Below, piece after piece: positions 8,568 through 17,258 of a stretch of DNA of 31,845 nucleotides; within the stretch, counting starts at the first letter, position 1, and each line of letters starts with the position of its first letter. The translations under genes and the position numbers were made by a program. Below the pieces are notes generated by a model. That model did not search any database. It was not told the DNA's origin and saw only the letters and a program-made list of their open reading frames with translations. This DNA is from Promethearchaeota archaeon (GTDB lineage: Archaea; Asgardarchaeota; Lokiarchaeia; Sigynarchaeales; SOKP01), in contig JAHLWJ010000010.1 in NCBI GenBank assembly GCA_019057975.1, positions 1 through 31,845 on the forward strand. Direction: 5' to 3'.

Positions 8568-8643
8568 CCCACCTCCTGCAATTTCAAGGGATTAAGGAAT
8601 TTGTTACCCTGCTTTGAAAAGTATCGATTTAGGGTATATTAAA

Positions 8644-11600
8644 CTAGAAGAAGTCAGCTAGCTTATGTTGCTTAATCTTAGGATTGTTAGTTAAACTCTC
8701 TACATATTCTTCAATTAATTCCATTCTTTGAACAGTATACTCATCTAAATTATAATTCTTACAAAGTTTTAAAGCTCTAGGGATATACTTTTCAATTCCT
8801 CCACGATTCACAGTTAATATTATTTTATTTCCACATTTAGGACATTTTCCTGCGCTTGAGAGAGGTGGCCTTCGATATTTAGAATTGCATTTAACACATC
8901 TAAATACCTGTACACTAAACTTTCTTAGATTTCCTAAAATGTCTGGATTAAAGTGAGTAGCTAAAATTTTCTCTGCAACTTTTCTTACATCAACAGCCCT
9001 AATGATTTTCCCCAGATGTAATTGGGCATCTATTTTTTCATCCATAGATTCATATAATTTATATGCTGTAGTTTTAGGGCCTTCATTAATATTTTCTGTT
9101 GGAATATTGTACCCAAGATTTTCATACTGTTCTGGTGTTCCTAGACGATCCTTGACAAAATCCATAATTTCCTCAATTTCAGACGGCATTGAATAAATTT
9201 CACTAGCTTCATAAAATTCTAAAGGGTATCTAAACATTACATCTACATTATGAGCTTCAGATTCTATTTCATTTGGATCTAATATCGATGAAATTACTAA
9301 GGTTGCGTCCATTCTACCTCCAATTTTATTTGGTAAATAATGTCTTGAAAAATTTAAAAGAGGATCTAATAACAACATAATTCCATCTTCATCTCCATCA
9401 CAATTTCTTCTTTTAGCAGAATGCCAAAAATGATGAGCATAAATAGATCTTGCAGGACTAAATCCTATAATCCGCCCGGTTATCCCCGCACTAGTATGAG
9501 GTGCTAAGCCAACAACCAAATGTCCAATCAAATCTTCTCTTTTAGTAATATTATAAAAACGATTCATTTTATAAAAGTAATCTAATTCGTCGTCTAAGAA
9601 ATTTGCGACTTTGATAAAATAGTTAGCACAATCATCTGATAGAATTATATCTTGAACCTTTAGTTCCACAATTTGTTTGATTTCAGTTAAAATATCTCCT
9701 TTATAATCATGAGTATACCCTAACTCCTTAAGTTGATTAATTGATATTCCAATTTCTTCTGGCTTAAAATGTGATAAAGGTATGTCTGTAGCATCATATC
9801 TTATTTCAGCAGTCTTATATACTAAAACATTGTTTTTAGCTCTCAAAATTCCTTTTTCTAAAGGTTCAGGAACTTTAAACTGATTAGTTAATCCATAAAT
9901 ACCCTTTAATTTTTTTGGAAGAGGAACTTGTAAAGACTTTAAAATTGAATTAAGATGGTTCTTAAGGTTAAAAAAAGCTTCTTTAGATGCCTTTAATCTT
10001 CCATTACATTGAGGACATCTCTCTTCATTTTTTGGTTCAATACGTGGATATAATTTTTTACATTTTTCACAAATTGATCCTAATTCGGTGTGTGTAGAAC
10101 ATTTGGGACAAATATTGAATATACTAATTGTACCACATTTAGGACATTTTTTTCTGCACACATCTATCTTTACTTTTTGAAGTTCAAGTGCCTTTGCTAC
10201 TGATCTCGAGCTTCCAACTTTATCACTTAAAGGAAATAAAGTATGAATTCCTTTCATACTTTTTCTCTCAGATTTTTCTGGTCTTCCCATTCGAGATCCA
10301 ATGAAAAAAGGTGCTTTATTTTTAATTTTTATTGAAGAAATTTTATTAAAATACGAAAAAACACTTTCATCCTTTTCAAATTTTATTTGTTTTTTATTCT
10401 CAAGTTTAAATATTTCTGAATAGATGAAATTCATCCTCTTGCTAAAAATAATTTTGTTTTCTTTGACATTGTGAATAATAAAGGCTTTTTCTAGTATTTT
10501 TTTAATATTCTCATTATTGTTTAAAACGATTTTTTTTTCTAAATCTGAAAATCCTGTGATGAAGGCATTTCTTAACGTATAGAGTTCTTCGATTGAAATA
10601 TTCCCCCAAAAATCGGTGAAAGAAGGATGTAAGGGGATTTTATACTCCTGAGATATTTTTATTGCTTCTTCTGCCGTAGGTTTAAGATTAAAAGGATTAT
10701 CTATTAATTCTAATAATCTAGGATTAATACCTTTTTGATTTTTAATTGCTTTTTTCAAGTCTAATGTCCACCATTCTTCAACATAACCAGAAGGGATTAA
10801 TTTATGATTATTCTCAGCAAATTCTCCAAACCCAAAAAGAATATCTCCTAAAAATAATATTGATTCAATATCTGGAAATACTTGTTTAGCCATCTTATAC
10901 GAAGAAACTCTAATAACATTTCCGTCTTTTAATTTTACAATAGGAGCTTCAATACCACTAACAGGACAAATGCTTGTACTCTTACCGGGTCTTTCAATTC
11001 TAAGCTGTGTGCCAATAGCTACAAAATCATCTAAAATTCCCATAGTTGCAGGGTGCATTCCTCCTGCTGCCAATCCAGTATTCCGAGATCGACCATATCT
11101 TATTCTATGACCTCCAATTTCAGAGGGATAGCTAAACACAGGTCTACCAGCAATAATATCCGCAACAAATTTAGAATTTGGTGCTATAGATTCCATCTCT
11201 TCCTTTTTGTTTTTCACATTTTCTATTTGGCTCTTTTCAGATTCTTCTTTTTGGGTAATTTTTTTCAAATCATCTAACCAATCCCATCCTTCTAAATTCA
11301 TAGCTTTTGCAATTTTCAACAGTTTTGGGGCTTTTAATAAGATTCCATCATTTAAAACAAGACATGCCCCACCCCTTATGTTATTCGTTCCAATTCTTGG
11401 TAAATCTCTAAAAGCAGAAACTTCTTCAACCTCAGTTGCTTCACCATTAATTTCAATAGGTAAATTTTTAACAGCATATCGTATCTCACGATTGGAAGAA
11501 GGATATTGCAAATGAACATTTCTATTATAAAGTTTTACCTCTTCTACATATCTTCCGATTTCTGCCTCAGTTGCTTCATATTTTGGAATATTCGATTTCT

Positions 11601-12099
11601 TTCTAACAAAATCAGCAATTAATACACACAGAGCGGCAGTTGTCCCCCCTGCAGCTCTTATTGGACCCGCAAAGAATAAAGATAAGTACTTCTTACCGAA
11701 TTGATCTTTCCGTATTAAAATCTTGGAAATTCCTTCAAGGGGGGCACTTACCACCCCCATCGTTTTTATTGCCAATCCTGCTCTTATAGCTCTTTCTACT
11801 CGTTCTTCTAGGGATTCAATATTTCCAACTTTTCTATCTAATATATCAGTAACTACTTTAAAAACAATTTCATCATCATTTAATCCAATTATCTTCAAAT
11901 TTCTTATTGCTTCAGCAATACCTTCTGGTCCAACTAATTTTTCAACTCTCCCAGCTAAATCTTTCGCTTGAGGACATTCTACGTATTTTTCTGGATCAAA
12001 CCCTTTACTACGTGCTTTTTCAGCTATTGAATAACAGTGATCTACTTGGTTTTGGATTGAAACAAAGTAATTCTCAATCTCCTTACTCATTTCTACCAT
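8644..12099 (-). CDS. polC: DNA polymerase D large (catalytic) subunit DP2
   Basis: Catalytic subunit of the archaeal family D replicative polymerase, whose double-psi beta-barrel core resembles multi-subunit RNA polymerases. The active-site motif NCDGDED spans residues 899-905; Asp901 and Asp903 correspond to the catalytic aspartates of NADGD in other DP2 proteins. Two or more CxxC zinc modules appear around residues 650-710, and another near the C-terminus (VKCNSKY...CPKCGNK). Other family blocks include RAAGGTTAAL near 150 and GGHRIRYGRSRNTG. At 1151 residues it is full length and has no intein. The ATG at 12099 is preceded by AAAGGG at suitable spacing, favouring it over the internal Met4. 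It is divergent from the DP1 gene across 220 nt. Confidence 0.97.
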   Translation of the reverse strand: MVEMSKEIENYFVSIQNQVDHCYSIAEKARSKGFDPEKYVECPQAKDLAGRVEKLVGPEGIAEAIRNLKIIGLNDDEIVFKVVTDILDRKVGNIESLEERVERAIRAGLAIKTMGVVSAPLEGISKILIRKDQFGKKYLSLFFAGPIRAAGGTTAALCVLIADFVRKKSNIPKYEATEAEIGRYVEEVKLYNRNVHLQYPSSNREIRYAVKNLPIEINGEATEVEEVSAFRDLPRIGTNNIRGGACLVLNDGILLKAPKLLKIAKAMNLEGWDWLDDLKKITQKEESEKSQIENVKNKKEEMESIAPNSKFVADIIAGRPVFSYPSEIGGHRIRYGRSRNTGLAAGGMHPATMGILDDFVAIGTQLRIERPGKSTSICPVSGIEAPIVKLKDGNVIRVSSYKMAKQVFPDIESILFLGDILFGFGEFAENNHKLIPSGYVEEWWTLDLKKAIKNQKGINPRLLELIDNPFNLKPTAEEAIKISQEYKIPLHPSFTDFWGNISIEELYTLRNAFITGFSDLEKKIVLNNNENIKKILEKAFIIHNVKENKIIFSKRMNFIYSEIFKLENKKQIKFEKDESVFSYFNKISSIKIKNKAPFFIGSRMGRPEKSERKSMKGIHTLFPLSDKVGSSRSVAKALELQKVKIDVCRKKCPKCGTISIFNICPKCSTHTELGSICEKCKKLYPRIEPKNEERCPQCNGRLKASKEAFFNLKNHLNSILKSLQVPLPKKLKGIYGLTNQFKVPEPLEKGILRAKNNVLVYKTAEIRYDATDIPLSHFKPEEIGISINQLKELGYTHDYKGDILTEIKQIVELKVQDIILSDDCANYFIKVANFLDDELDYFYKMNRFYNITKREDLIGHLVVGLAPHTSAGITGRIIGFSPARSIYAHHFWHSAKRRNCDGDEDGIMLLLDPLLNFSRHYLPNKIGGRMDATLVISSILDPNEIESEAHNVDVMFRYPLEFYEASEIYSMPSEIEEIMDFVKDRLGTPEQYENLGYNIPTENINEGPKTTAYKLYESMDEKIDAQLHLGKIIRAVDVRKVAEKILATHFNPDILGNLRKFSVQVFRCVKCNSKYRRPPLSSAGKCPKCGNKIILTVNRGGIEKYIPRALKLCKNYNLDEYTVQRMELIEEYVESLTNNPKIKQHKLADFF

Positions 12100-12319
12100 A
12101 TTGTACCCTTTCTAAAAATTTCAAGTGTAAAGATAATATTATCGATATTATTATAGTTATTTCCTACCATAAATTAAATTCATTTATTAATCAGCTATTT
12201 CATTTATAAATGTGAAGAGAATGTTAATTTATGACACCCCATTGAAATAAAAAGAAATCATGTTTTTCCTTTAATAAAAAATGATTTAATTTTGTCAAAC
12301 AATAATTAATGCAACAATC
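12100..12319. promoter_or_regulatory. Divergent promoter region between polD subunit genes
   Basis: A 220-nt AT-rich spacer from which DP2 (minus) and DP1 (plus) are transcribed outward. It must hold both promoters. Several A/T runs could serve as TATA boxes, but none stands out. No ORB-like element was seen. Confidence 0.45.
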
Positions 12320-14128
12320 TTGGAATGGAAAACATTGATAGCAGAAAATACTGAAGTAAAAAAAATTATTGTAAAAAAGCTAGTGAATTCGGGTATAAAT
12401 ATCACTCCTTCTCTTTTGGACTTTATCTTAACCCTAGATAATCCTCTTAATAAAATTAATCTGATAATTAAAGATTCGAGTTTTATAGCTAGTTTCAAGA
12501 GTCATTTAACTGAAAACATTTTAAATAAAATATCCAATGAAGAAATAAAGAAAATAGTGAAAAGGAAACTCGTTAAGAAAGAAATAAATTCTCGTAAAGA
12601 GGAGTTAAAGATAATAGACAATTATGAGGAATTTCAAACAAATCTACCAAAAGTAGTTTCGCAAAAGACCATTGAATCAAATTCCGTTAAAGAAACTGAA
12701 ATTGTTAGTGAGAGAATGAATGATTATAACCTTAAACCACAATCTTCTTCAACACTGGAATATGGCAATAACTCTTTGAATTTGGAAATTAATAGAACAA
12801 CAAAAATAAAATTAATAGAAGGCACTAAATCTACAATTGCATTTAATCCTACGGCAAAGGAATACAATTCTCAATTTGAAATTTTAAAGGACCCTACTGG
12901 AAAATTGTACACCAATGGAGATTATAAGGATTTTTATAATTTAACATTTGATAAATTTAACAAACTTCGAAATCTAATGAGAAAAAGAACAGAAGTCCAT
13001 AATGCTGACAATATCAATAATATTTTAAGATTATCCAATAAGGTAGAAGTATCTATTATTGGTCTTGTAAACGAAATTAGAATAACTAAAAATGGATTTT
13101 ACTTACTAACATTAGAAGATCTTACTGGTTTAATAAAAGTAATTATTAGAAAAGACACAGAAAATCCCGATAACGTAAAAATCGCTAAAAGAACTCTTAA
13201 CGATCAAATGGTTTATATAGAGGGTACTTATAATCCAGGTGAGAAAGGTAAACCAGGCATAATTTATGGGAATTATATAACTAAAATTGATATTCCAAGA
13301 GATTGTGAGCCAAACAAATCTACTGATCCATTGTCTATTGTTTTAATTTCCGATACCCATATTGGTAGTAAAGAATTTGATGAAAAATTATGGAAGAGAT
13401 TTATAGATTTTTTAAATGGAAAAATAGGAAATAAAGTTCAAAGAGAAAGAGCGGGGAGAATTAAATATATCATAATCAATGGAGATTTAGTTGATGGAAT
13501 AGGAGTTTATCCAACACAGAAAAGCGATCTTCTAATATCTGATATTTATAAACAATTTAATAGGGCAGCAGAATTACTCTCGGGAATTCCGGAATATATT
13601 AAAATTTGTTATAGTTCAGGAAATCACGAACCCGTAAGAAATGCTATTCCTAGACCTGCTGTACCTAAAAAATATTCAAAAGAACTTATTGACATAGGGG
13701 TAACTTGTATTGGAAACCCCTCTCTTGTAAAAACTCATAATGTAAATACTTTAGTTTTCCACGGGGATAGTATTCTCGATGTAAATATGTTAATCCCTGG
13801 AATGGAAAATAGTAAATCCGTTGAAACAATGAAAGAGTTTTTAAAATGTAGGCATCTAGCTCCTGTTTATGGTAAAAAAACCCAAATAGCCCCAACTAAT
13901 AAGGATTGGCTTGTAATTGATAAAATTCCCGATATTTTTCACACAGGACATATTCATATTAATGATATGGGTTCTTATAATAACATTATTTTGGTTAATT
14001 CGGGATGTTTTCAAAGCCAAACAGATTTTATGAATTCTCTAGGAATCCACCCTACACCAGGTATTTTATCAATAATTGATTTAGATTCTTTGAAAGGAAC
14101 ACAATTAGACTTAAAAATCAGTCTTTAA
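12320..14128 (+). CDS. polB: DNA polymerase D small subunit DP1 (Mre11-like 3'-5' exonuclease)
   Basis: Proofreading subunit of polymerase D. An N-terminal helical region is followed by a low-complexity linker (about 85-215), an OB fold (about 240-280, VEVSIIGLVNEI) and a calcineurin-like phosphoesterase domain. Its metal-binding motifs are all present: SDTHIGS (about 344-350), GDLVDG (about 389), SGNHEP (about 433), HGDS (about 481) and TGHIHIND (about 541). The intact set predicts an active exonuclease, unlike the inactivated eukaryotic B subunits. At 602 residues it fits the family. The start appears to be TTG at 12320, as no in-frame ATG lies close upstream. The divergent partner DP2 and convergent orc1 make this a replication locus. 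Confidence 0.96.
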   Translation: MEWKTLIAENTEVKKIIVKKLVNSGINITPSLLDFILTLDNPLNKINLIIKDSSFIASFKSHLTENILNKISNEEIKKIVKRKLVKKEINSRKEELKIIDNYEEFQTNLPKVVSQKTIESNSVKETEIVSERMNDYNLKPQSSSTLEYGNNSLNLEINRTTKIKLIEGTKSTIAFNPTAKEYNSQFEILKDPTGKLYTNGDYKDFYNLTFDKFNKLRNLMRKRTEVHNADNINNILRLSNKVEVSIIGLVNEIRITKNGFYLLTLEDLTGLIKVIIRKDTENPDNVKIAKRTLNDQMVYIEGTYNPGEKGKPGIIYGNYITKIDIPRDCEPNKSTDPLSIVLISDTHIGSKEFDEKLWKRFIDFLNGKIGNKVQRERAGRIKYIIINGDLVDGIGVYPTQKSDLLISDIYKQFNRAAELLSGIPEYIKICYSSGNHEPVRNAIPRPAVPKKYSKELIDIGVTCIGNPSLVKTHNVNTLVFHGDSILDVNMLIPGMENSKSVETMKEFLKCRHLAPVYGKKTQIAPTNKDWLVIDKIPDIFHTGHIHINDMGSYNNIILVNSGCFQSQTDFMNSLGIHPTPGILSIIDLDSLKGTQLDLKISL

Positions 14129-14167
14129 TAATTCAATTTAATAAAAGATAAAAAATTATAATAATCT

Positions 14168-14851
14168 ATGAATTTAGCAATTCCTCGTGAAAATAATACA
14201 GAATTGTTATTATATCTTTGGAAAATAATTGATTTACCCTATATTACACTGAATAACCTTTTATATAAAATTTCATATGAACTATTTTTAATTCCCCCAG
14301 ATAAAGCAAGTATATTTATTAAAGATTGCCTTAAAAGCAATCTATTAACCAAAGATGATAATGGAAAGCTTAGTTTATCTACTTCTCTAAATGAGAAATT
14401 AAAAACCTGGCAAAAAAAAAGAAAAAATGAGATTTTAGAAAAAATAAATACCGCTAAAAAGACCGCCCAAATGACAGGCATTATTGAAAAAGATGAAACA
14501 ACAAGTTTTAGTATTTTATTAAAATCTTTTGTAGAGAAGGGCACAATAAATAGAGCAGCAAATATATCGAGTACTGATTTTGATATAAAAGAACTAGATA
14601 CCACGAAAGGTGTTATGAAATCGACAGTTTCAAGTTCTAAGGAAGAGCCCTATTATATTGAAATTGATATAAATAAAAAATTATTAAAACACAATTGCCA
14701 TGATTTTGAAACAAGAAGGAGTAAAAACAAACAATTTTGTAAGCATTTAGCTAGATTTTTTCTGCTTTTAAAAGAAGAAAAGGAAGACTCTGCTGAGTTT
14801 TTCCTTAAAGATTTAGCAGAGAACATTGATAAATGGGAATTTAGTTCTTAA
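14168..14851 (+). CDS. DUF2240-like protein with a C-terminal SWIM-like zinc motif
   Basis: Not firmly recognised. Residues 10-75 resemble the archaeal DUF2240 domain, a winged-helix-like unit with the pattern of a hydrophobic helix, an IPPDKASIFIKDCLKSNLL segment and a short beta hairpin. The middle (76-160) is charged and variable. The C-terminal part has His175-x-Cys177, then Cys191-x-His193, resembling a SWIM zinc finger (CxC...CxH) with the first cysteine replaced by histidine. The gene follows DP1 by 39 nt on the same strand and overlaps the 3' end of orc1 by four bases tail-to-tail. Its position suggests a replication- or DNA-linked role, but that is inference only. Confidence 0.7.
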   Translation: MNLAIPRENNTELLLYLWKIIDLPYITLNNLLYKISYELFLIPPDKASIFIKDCLKSNLLTKDDNGKLSLSTSLNEKLKTWQKKRKNEILEKINTAKKTAQMTGIIEKDETTSFSILLKSFVEKGTINRAANISSTDFDIKELDTTKGVMKSTVSSSKEEPYYIEIDINKKLLKHNCHDFETRRSKNKQFCKHLARFFLLLKEEKEDSAEFFLKDLAENIDKWEFSS

Positions 14852-16155
14852 ATTAATTTCTTAAAGATATTATTTTTCAATTTAACTTTATCTGTTTGCA
14901 ATAATATTGGTTTATGATTTAAGATCCCTTGAATTTTATCGATTTCATAAAGGACTTTTTCAATAATATCTATTCCAATATCAAATTTTATTATTTTAGT
15001 TCTACCATAATGTCCCATAGATTTAACCTCAGCAGAAATTATACCAGATAGAGCCAATTCATTTATATAATCACTAATCCTCCGTTTAGTTAATTGACGG
15101 ATTCCAGGAATCAAACTTCTTATTTCAGAATGAACATCATATATATCTCCAGAAATTATAATATGATCAGGGCTAAATTTTGAGATCAAATATATTGAAG
15201 TTAAAACTAGTTGAGCTTGGAGTGGCATACCTTTTATGTATTCTATAATATAATCTTTTTCTATATCTTCTTGAGCTTTCTCAACATATTTTGACGTTAC
15301 GATTTTGCTTTGAGCTCTTTCAGCTAATTCTCCAGCCTTTCTTAGTAGTTGTAATGCTTTTCTCGCATCTCCATGTTCTTTTGCAGCTAGTGCGGCACAT
15401 AAAGGGATAATATCTTCCTTTAAAACATGTTCACAAAAAGCAATTTTTGCTCTCTCATTTAAAATATCTCTCAGCTCACTTGCATCATAAGAAGGAAAAA
15501 CTATATGTTCTTCTCCTAAACTCGACAAAATTCTGGGATCTAAACTATTTCTAAACTTTAATTTATTAGAGATACCTATTAAACTAGACTTGCAATGATC
15601 CAAATTCTCATTCAATCTAGTTAAATCATATAATATTTCGTTTCCACCTTTTTTATCCACTAAAATATCTATCTCATCCAACACCAAAAAGCATATTGAC
15701 CCCCCTACTCTGGAGTCGAGTAAACCTAGTAATTTCTTAAAAATTATATCCTTTGGAAGTCCTGTTGGTGGAATTTTCTCATCTCGTGAAATTGTGTTAT
15801 ATATATGAGCTAAAATACGATATGGTGTGGAAACAACATTACAATTAATATAAATCCACCAAGGTTTAATTTCTGAGTTTTGTTGTGCTAACTTTTGGCT
15901 CACATATCTTATAGTAGCAGTTTTACCTGTTCCCGTTTGACCATAACATAAGAAACTTGGAGGTGCATCCCCTAGTAAAGCACAAGCAGTTTTTTCAGCA
16001 ATATCTTTTATTTGAACGTCTCTATGAGGTAATATCTCAGGGATGTAGGATGGTTCTAATGCATTTCGATTATTGAAAATTTTTGGTCCTTTAAGATAAT
16101 TTTTGTAAAATTTGTCAATGTTAAATTGATAATTATTTTCATGATTGTTCAACAA
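14848..16155 (-). CDS. cdc6: Orc1/Cdc6 replication initiator protein
   Basis: Origin-binding AAA+ ATPase that recognises ORB elements and recruits the MCM helicase. Walker A is GQTGTGKT (residues 72-79, Lys78) and Walker B LVLDEIDIL (157-165). A sensor-like region SSLIGISNKLKF lies near 195. The C-terminal 120 residues form the winged-helix DNA-binding domain (for example LTKRRISDYINELALSGII). At 435 residues it has the typical length. The start is TTG at 16155, with GGTG upstream as a possible ribosome-binding site. It is tail-to-tail with the DUF2240-like gene, and its upstream spacer is a candidate origin. Confidence 0.96.
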   Translation of the reverse strand: MLNNHENNYQFNIDKFYKNYLKGPKIFNNRNALEPSYIPEILPHRDVQIKDIAEKTACALLGDAPPSFLCYGQTGTGKTATIRYVSQKLAQQNSEIKPWWIYINCNVVSTPYRILAHIYNTISRDEKIPPTGLPKDIIFKKLLGLLDSRVGGSICFLVLDEIDILVDKKGGNEILYDLTRLNENLDHCKSSLIGISNKLKFRNSLDPRILSSLGEEHIVFPSYDASELRDILNERAKIAFCEHVLKEDIIPLCAALAAKEHGDARKALQLLRKAGELAERAQSKIVTSKYVEKAQEDIEKDYIIEYIKGMPLQAQLVLTSIYLISKFSPDHIIISGDIYDVHSEIRSLIPGIRQLTKRRISDYINELALSGIISAEVKSMGHYGRTKIIKFDIGIDIIEKVLYEIDKIQGILNHKPILLQTDKVKLKNNIFKKLI

Positions 16156-16482
16156 TTATGGCACCAAGAGATTCATTTTAATGAGAGAATTTTTTTCCAC
16201 TCGAAATACTGTATTATGTAATATTTCTATTGCATTTATAAAGTTAATTATTAATCTTTAATTTAATAGAAAAATGTTAAAGCTTTAATATCTGATTTTG
16301 AATAATCCTTTCAATAAATTATATAATTATTGTCAGTATTTTAAAAGAATATTATTTATGAAGCAATATTTATTAAGATCTAGTTAATAAAAATAGGTTT
16401 AATAAGAATTTAATTTAATCAAGAATTTGTTAAATTATTCAATTTTTTAATAAATTTTTGGTAAATAGGGTAATAGAACAAT
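16156..16482. other. AT-rich intergenic region, candidate replication origin (327 nt)
   Basis: A non-coding spacer between the divergent orc1/cdc6 and carS genes. It is extremely AT-rich over its central part (about 16207-16450), as expected of a DNA-unwinding element, and lies directly upstream of orc1, where archaeal origins often sit. It holds one ORB-like 12-mer (16195-16206). No second copy was found, so origin function is speculative. It must also hold the carS and orc1 promoters. Confidence 0.35.
16195..16206 (+). other. Possible ORB/mini-ORB element
   Basis: Reads TTCCACTCGAAA, one base from the palindrome-like TTCCACTGGAAA that forms the core of archaeal origin recognition boxes. 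It lies 40 nt upstream of the orc1 start codon. A single imperfect 12-mer in AT-rich DNA can arise by chance, and the G-run that accompanies many ORBs is missing. Confidence 0.25.
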
Positions 16483-17253
16483 TTGACAGCAACCGAAACT
16501 TTAGAAGAAAGAGAAAATAGGAATAAAAGGATCGCATTTATACTAGCCCTGTTTTTCGCCTGCTTACTCTTAGTAAATTTCTTAGTTATGTCAGTATTTT
16601 TTACATGGGCAGATTGGGTTAGTTTATTAATTTTTTCGCTATTATTGATTGTTCCCGCTTATCTTTCAAACGCATCAATGGTTTTTACAGGTGGAGGACG
16701 CCCAATTGATGGGGGTAAACTTTTTCGAGATGGAAGAAGGATATTGGGTGACCATAAAACCGTAAATGGGTTAAAAGGACCTTTATATTTTGGTATTCCT
16801 ATTTCATTTATGTTATTTCTACTTTTTATAATTCTTTGGCAACCAATAAAAGATATGGTAATTCAAGGTTTAATTGAAGAGCAATATATGCTCTACAATG
16901 ATTTTGAAGTATTTAAATATTATTTTATTGGTGGTCAATTTCCAATGAATTTTTTAGTATTATTAATAAGAATCATACTTGCCTCTTATGGCGCGGTAAT
17001 AGGTGATTTAGCAGGCTCTTTTTTAAAAAGACGATTCGATATTAAGAGCGGAGCACCATTTTGGATTGTAGATCAATTAGATTTCGCCTTAATAGCAATT
17101 TTATTTGTAGCAATCCCTAGTTTTATTTCTCCAACAATATTTTTATTCCCTGATCTTTATATTTTCATTTTTCTATTAATTATAACACCGGCTGTAAGTA
17201 TTATTGCTAATACTGTTGCCTATTTAGTAGGGTTAAAGTCTGTCCCTTACTGA
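16483..17253 (+). CDS. carS: CDP-archaeol synthase (CarS family)
   Basis: Integral membrane enzyme that transfers CMP from CTP to digeranylgeranylglyceryl phosphate, giving CDP-archaeol for archaeal phospholipid synthesis. The signature is unmistakable: GGGRPIDGGKLFRDGRR (residues 70-86) and ILGDHKT (87-93), then GDLAGSFLKRR (174-184) and DQLDF (197-201). Hydrophobic segments lie near 17-40, 45-62, 102-120, 155-172, 200-216 and 225-250. At 256 residues it is longer than the usual roughly 170, with an extra charged N-terminus plus transmembrane segment and an insertion around 121-150. The start is TTG at 16483. It is a sign of ether-lipid membranes. Confidence 0.93.
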   Translation: MTATETLEERENRNKRIAFILALFFACLLLVNFLVMSVFFTWADWVSLLIFSLLLIVPAYLSNASMVFTGGGRPIDGGKLFRDGRRILGDHKTVNGLKGPLYFGIPISFMLFLLFIILWQPIKDMVIQGLIEEQYMLYNDFEVFKYYFIGGQFPMNFLVLLIRIILASYGAVIGDLAGSFLKRRFDIKSGAPFWIVDQLDFALIAILFVAIPSFISPTIFLFPDLYIFIFLLIITPAVSIIANTVAYLVGLKSVPY

Positions 17254-17258
17254 AACTT

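Larger units (their letters stand above)
8429..8580 (+). tRNA. tRNA-Leu (anticodon GAG), class II, with D-loop and T-loop introns
   Basis: Acceptor arms GCAGGAG (8429-8435) and CTCCTGC (8573-8579) pair perfectly, with discriminator A and no CCA. The anticodon stem CTAGA/TCTAG encloses loop CTGAGGT with GAG at 8497-8499. A long variable arm (8507-8520, GAC/GTC stem) marks a class II tRNA. Two insertions of 32 and 35 nt interrupt the D-loop and the T-loop. Without them an 85-nt tRNA results, with D-arm GCC/GGC and T-arm GTGGG-TTCGAAT-CCCAC, all canonical. The intact stems argue against a pseudogene. Confidence 0.92.

Noticed and set aside
8429..8580. Degenerate tRNA-Leu pseudogene
   Set aside because: All stems pair after removing the two inserts, and the T-loop and D-loop consensus bases are intact.
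8644..12099. Intein in the polymerase D large subunit
   Set aside because: The protein has normal length, and no intein splice motifs interrupt the catalytic blocks.
9002..12209. Plus-strand open frames within the DP2 gene
   Set aside because: They lie antisense to the DP2 frame, and their translations show no domain.
14239..14604. Minus-strand frame of 121 codons inside the DUF2240-like gene
   Set aside because: The hydrophobic text is typical of the reverse strand of a Lys/Glu-rich gene; the plus-strand frame is longer and spaced as the neighbour of DP1.
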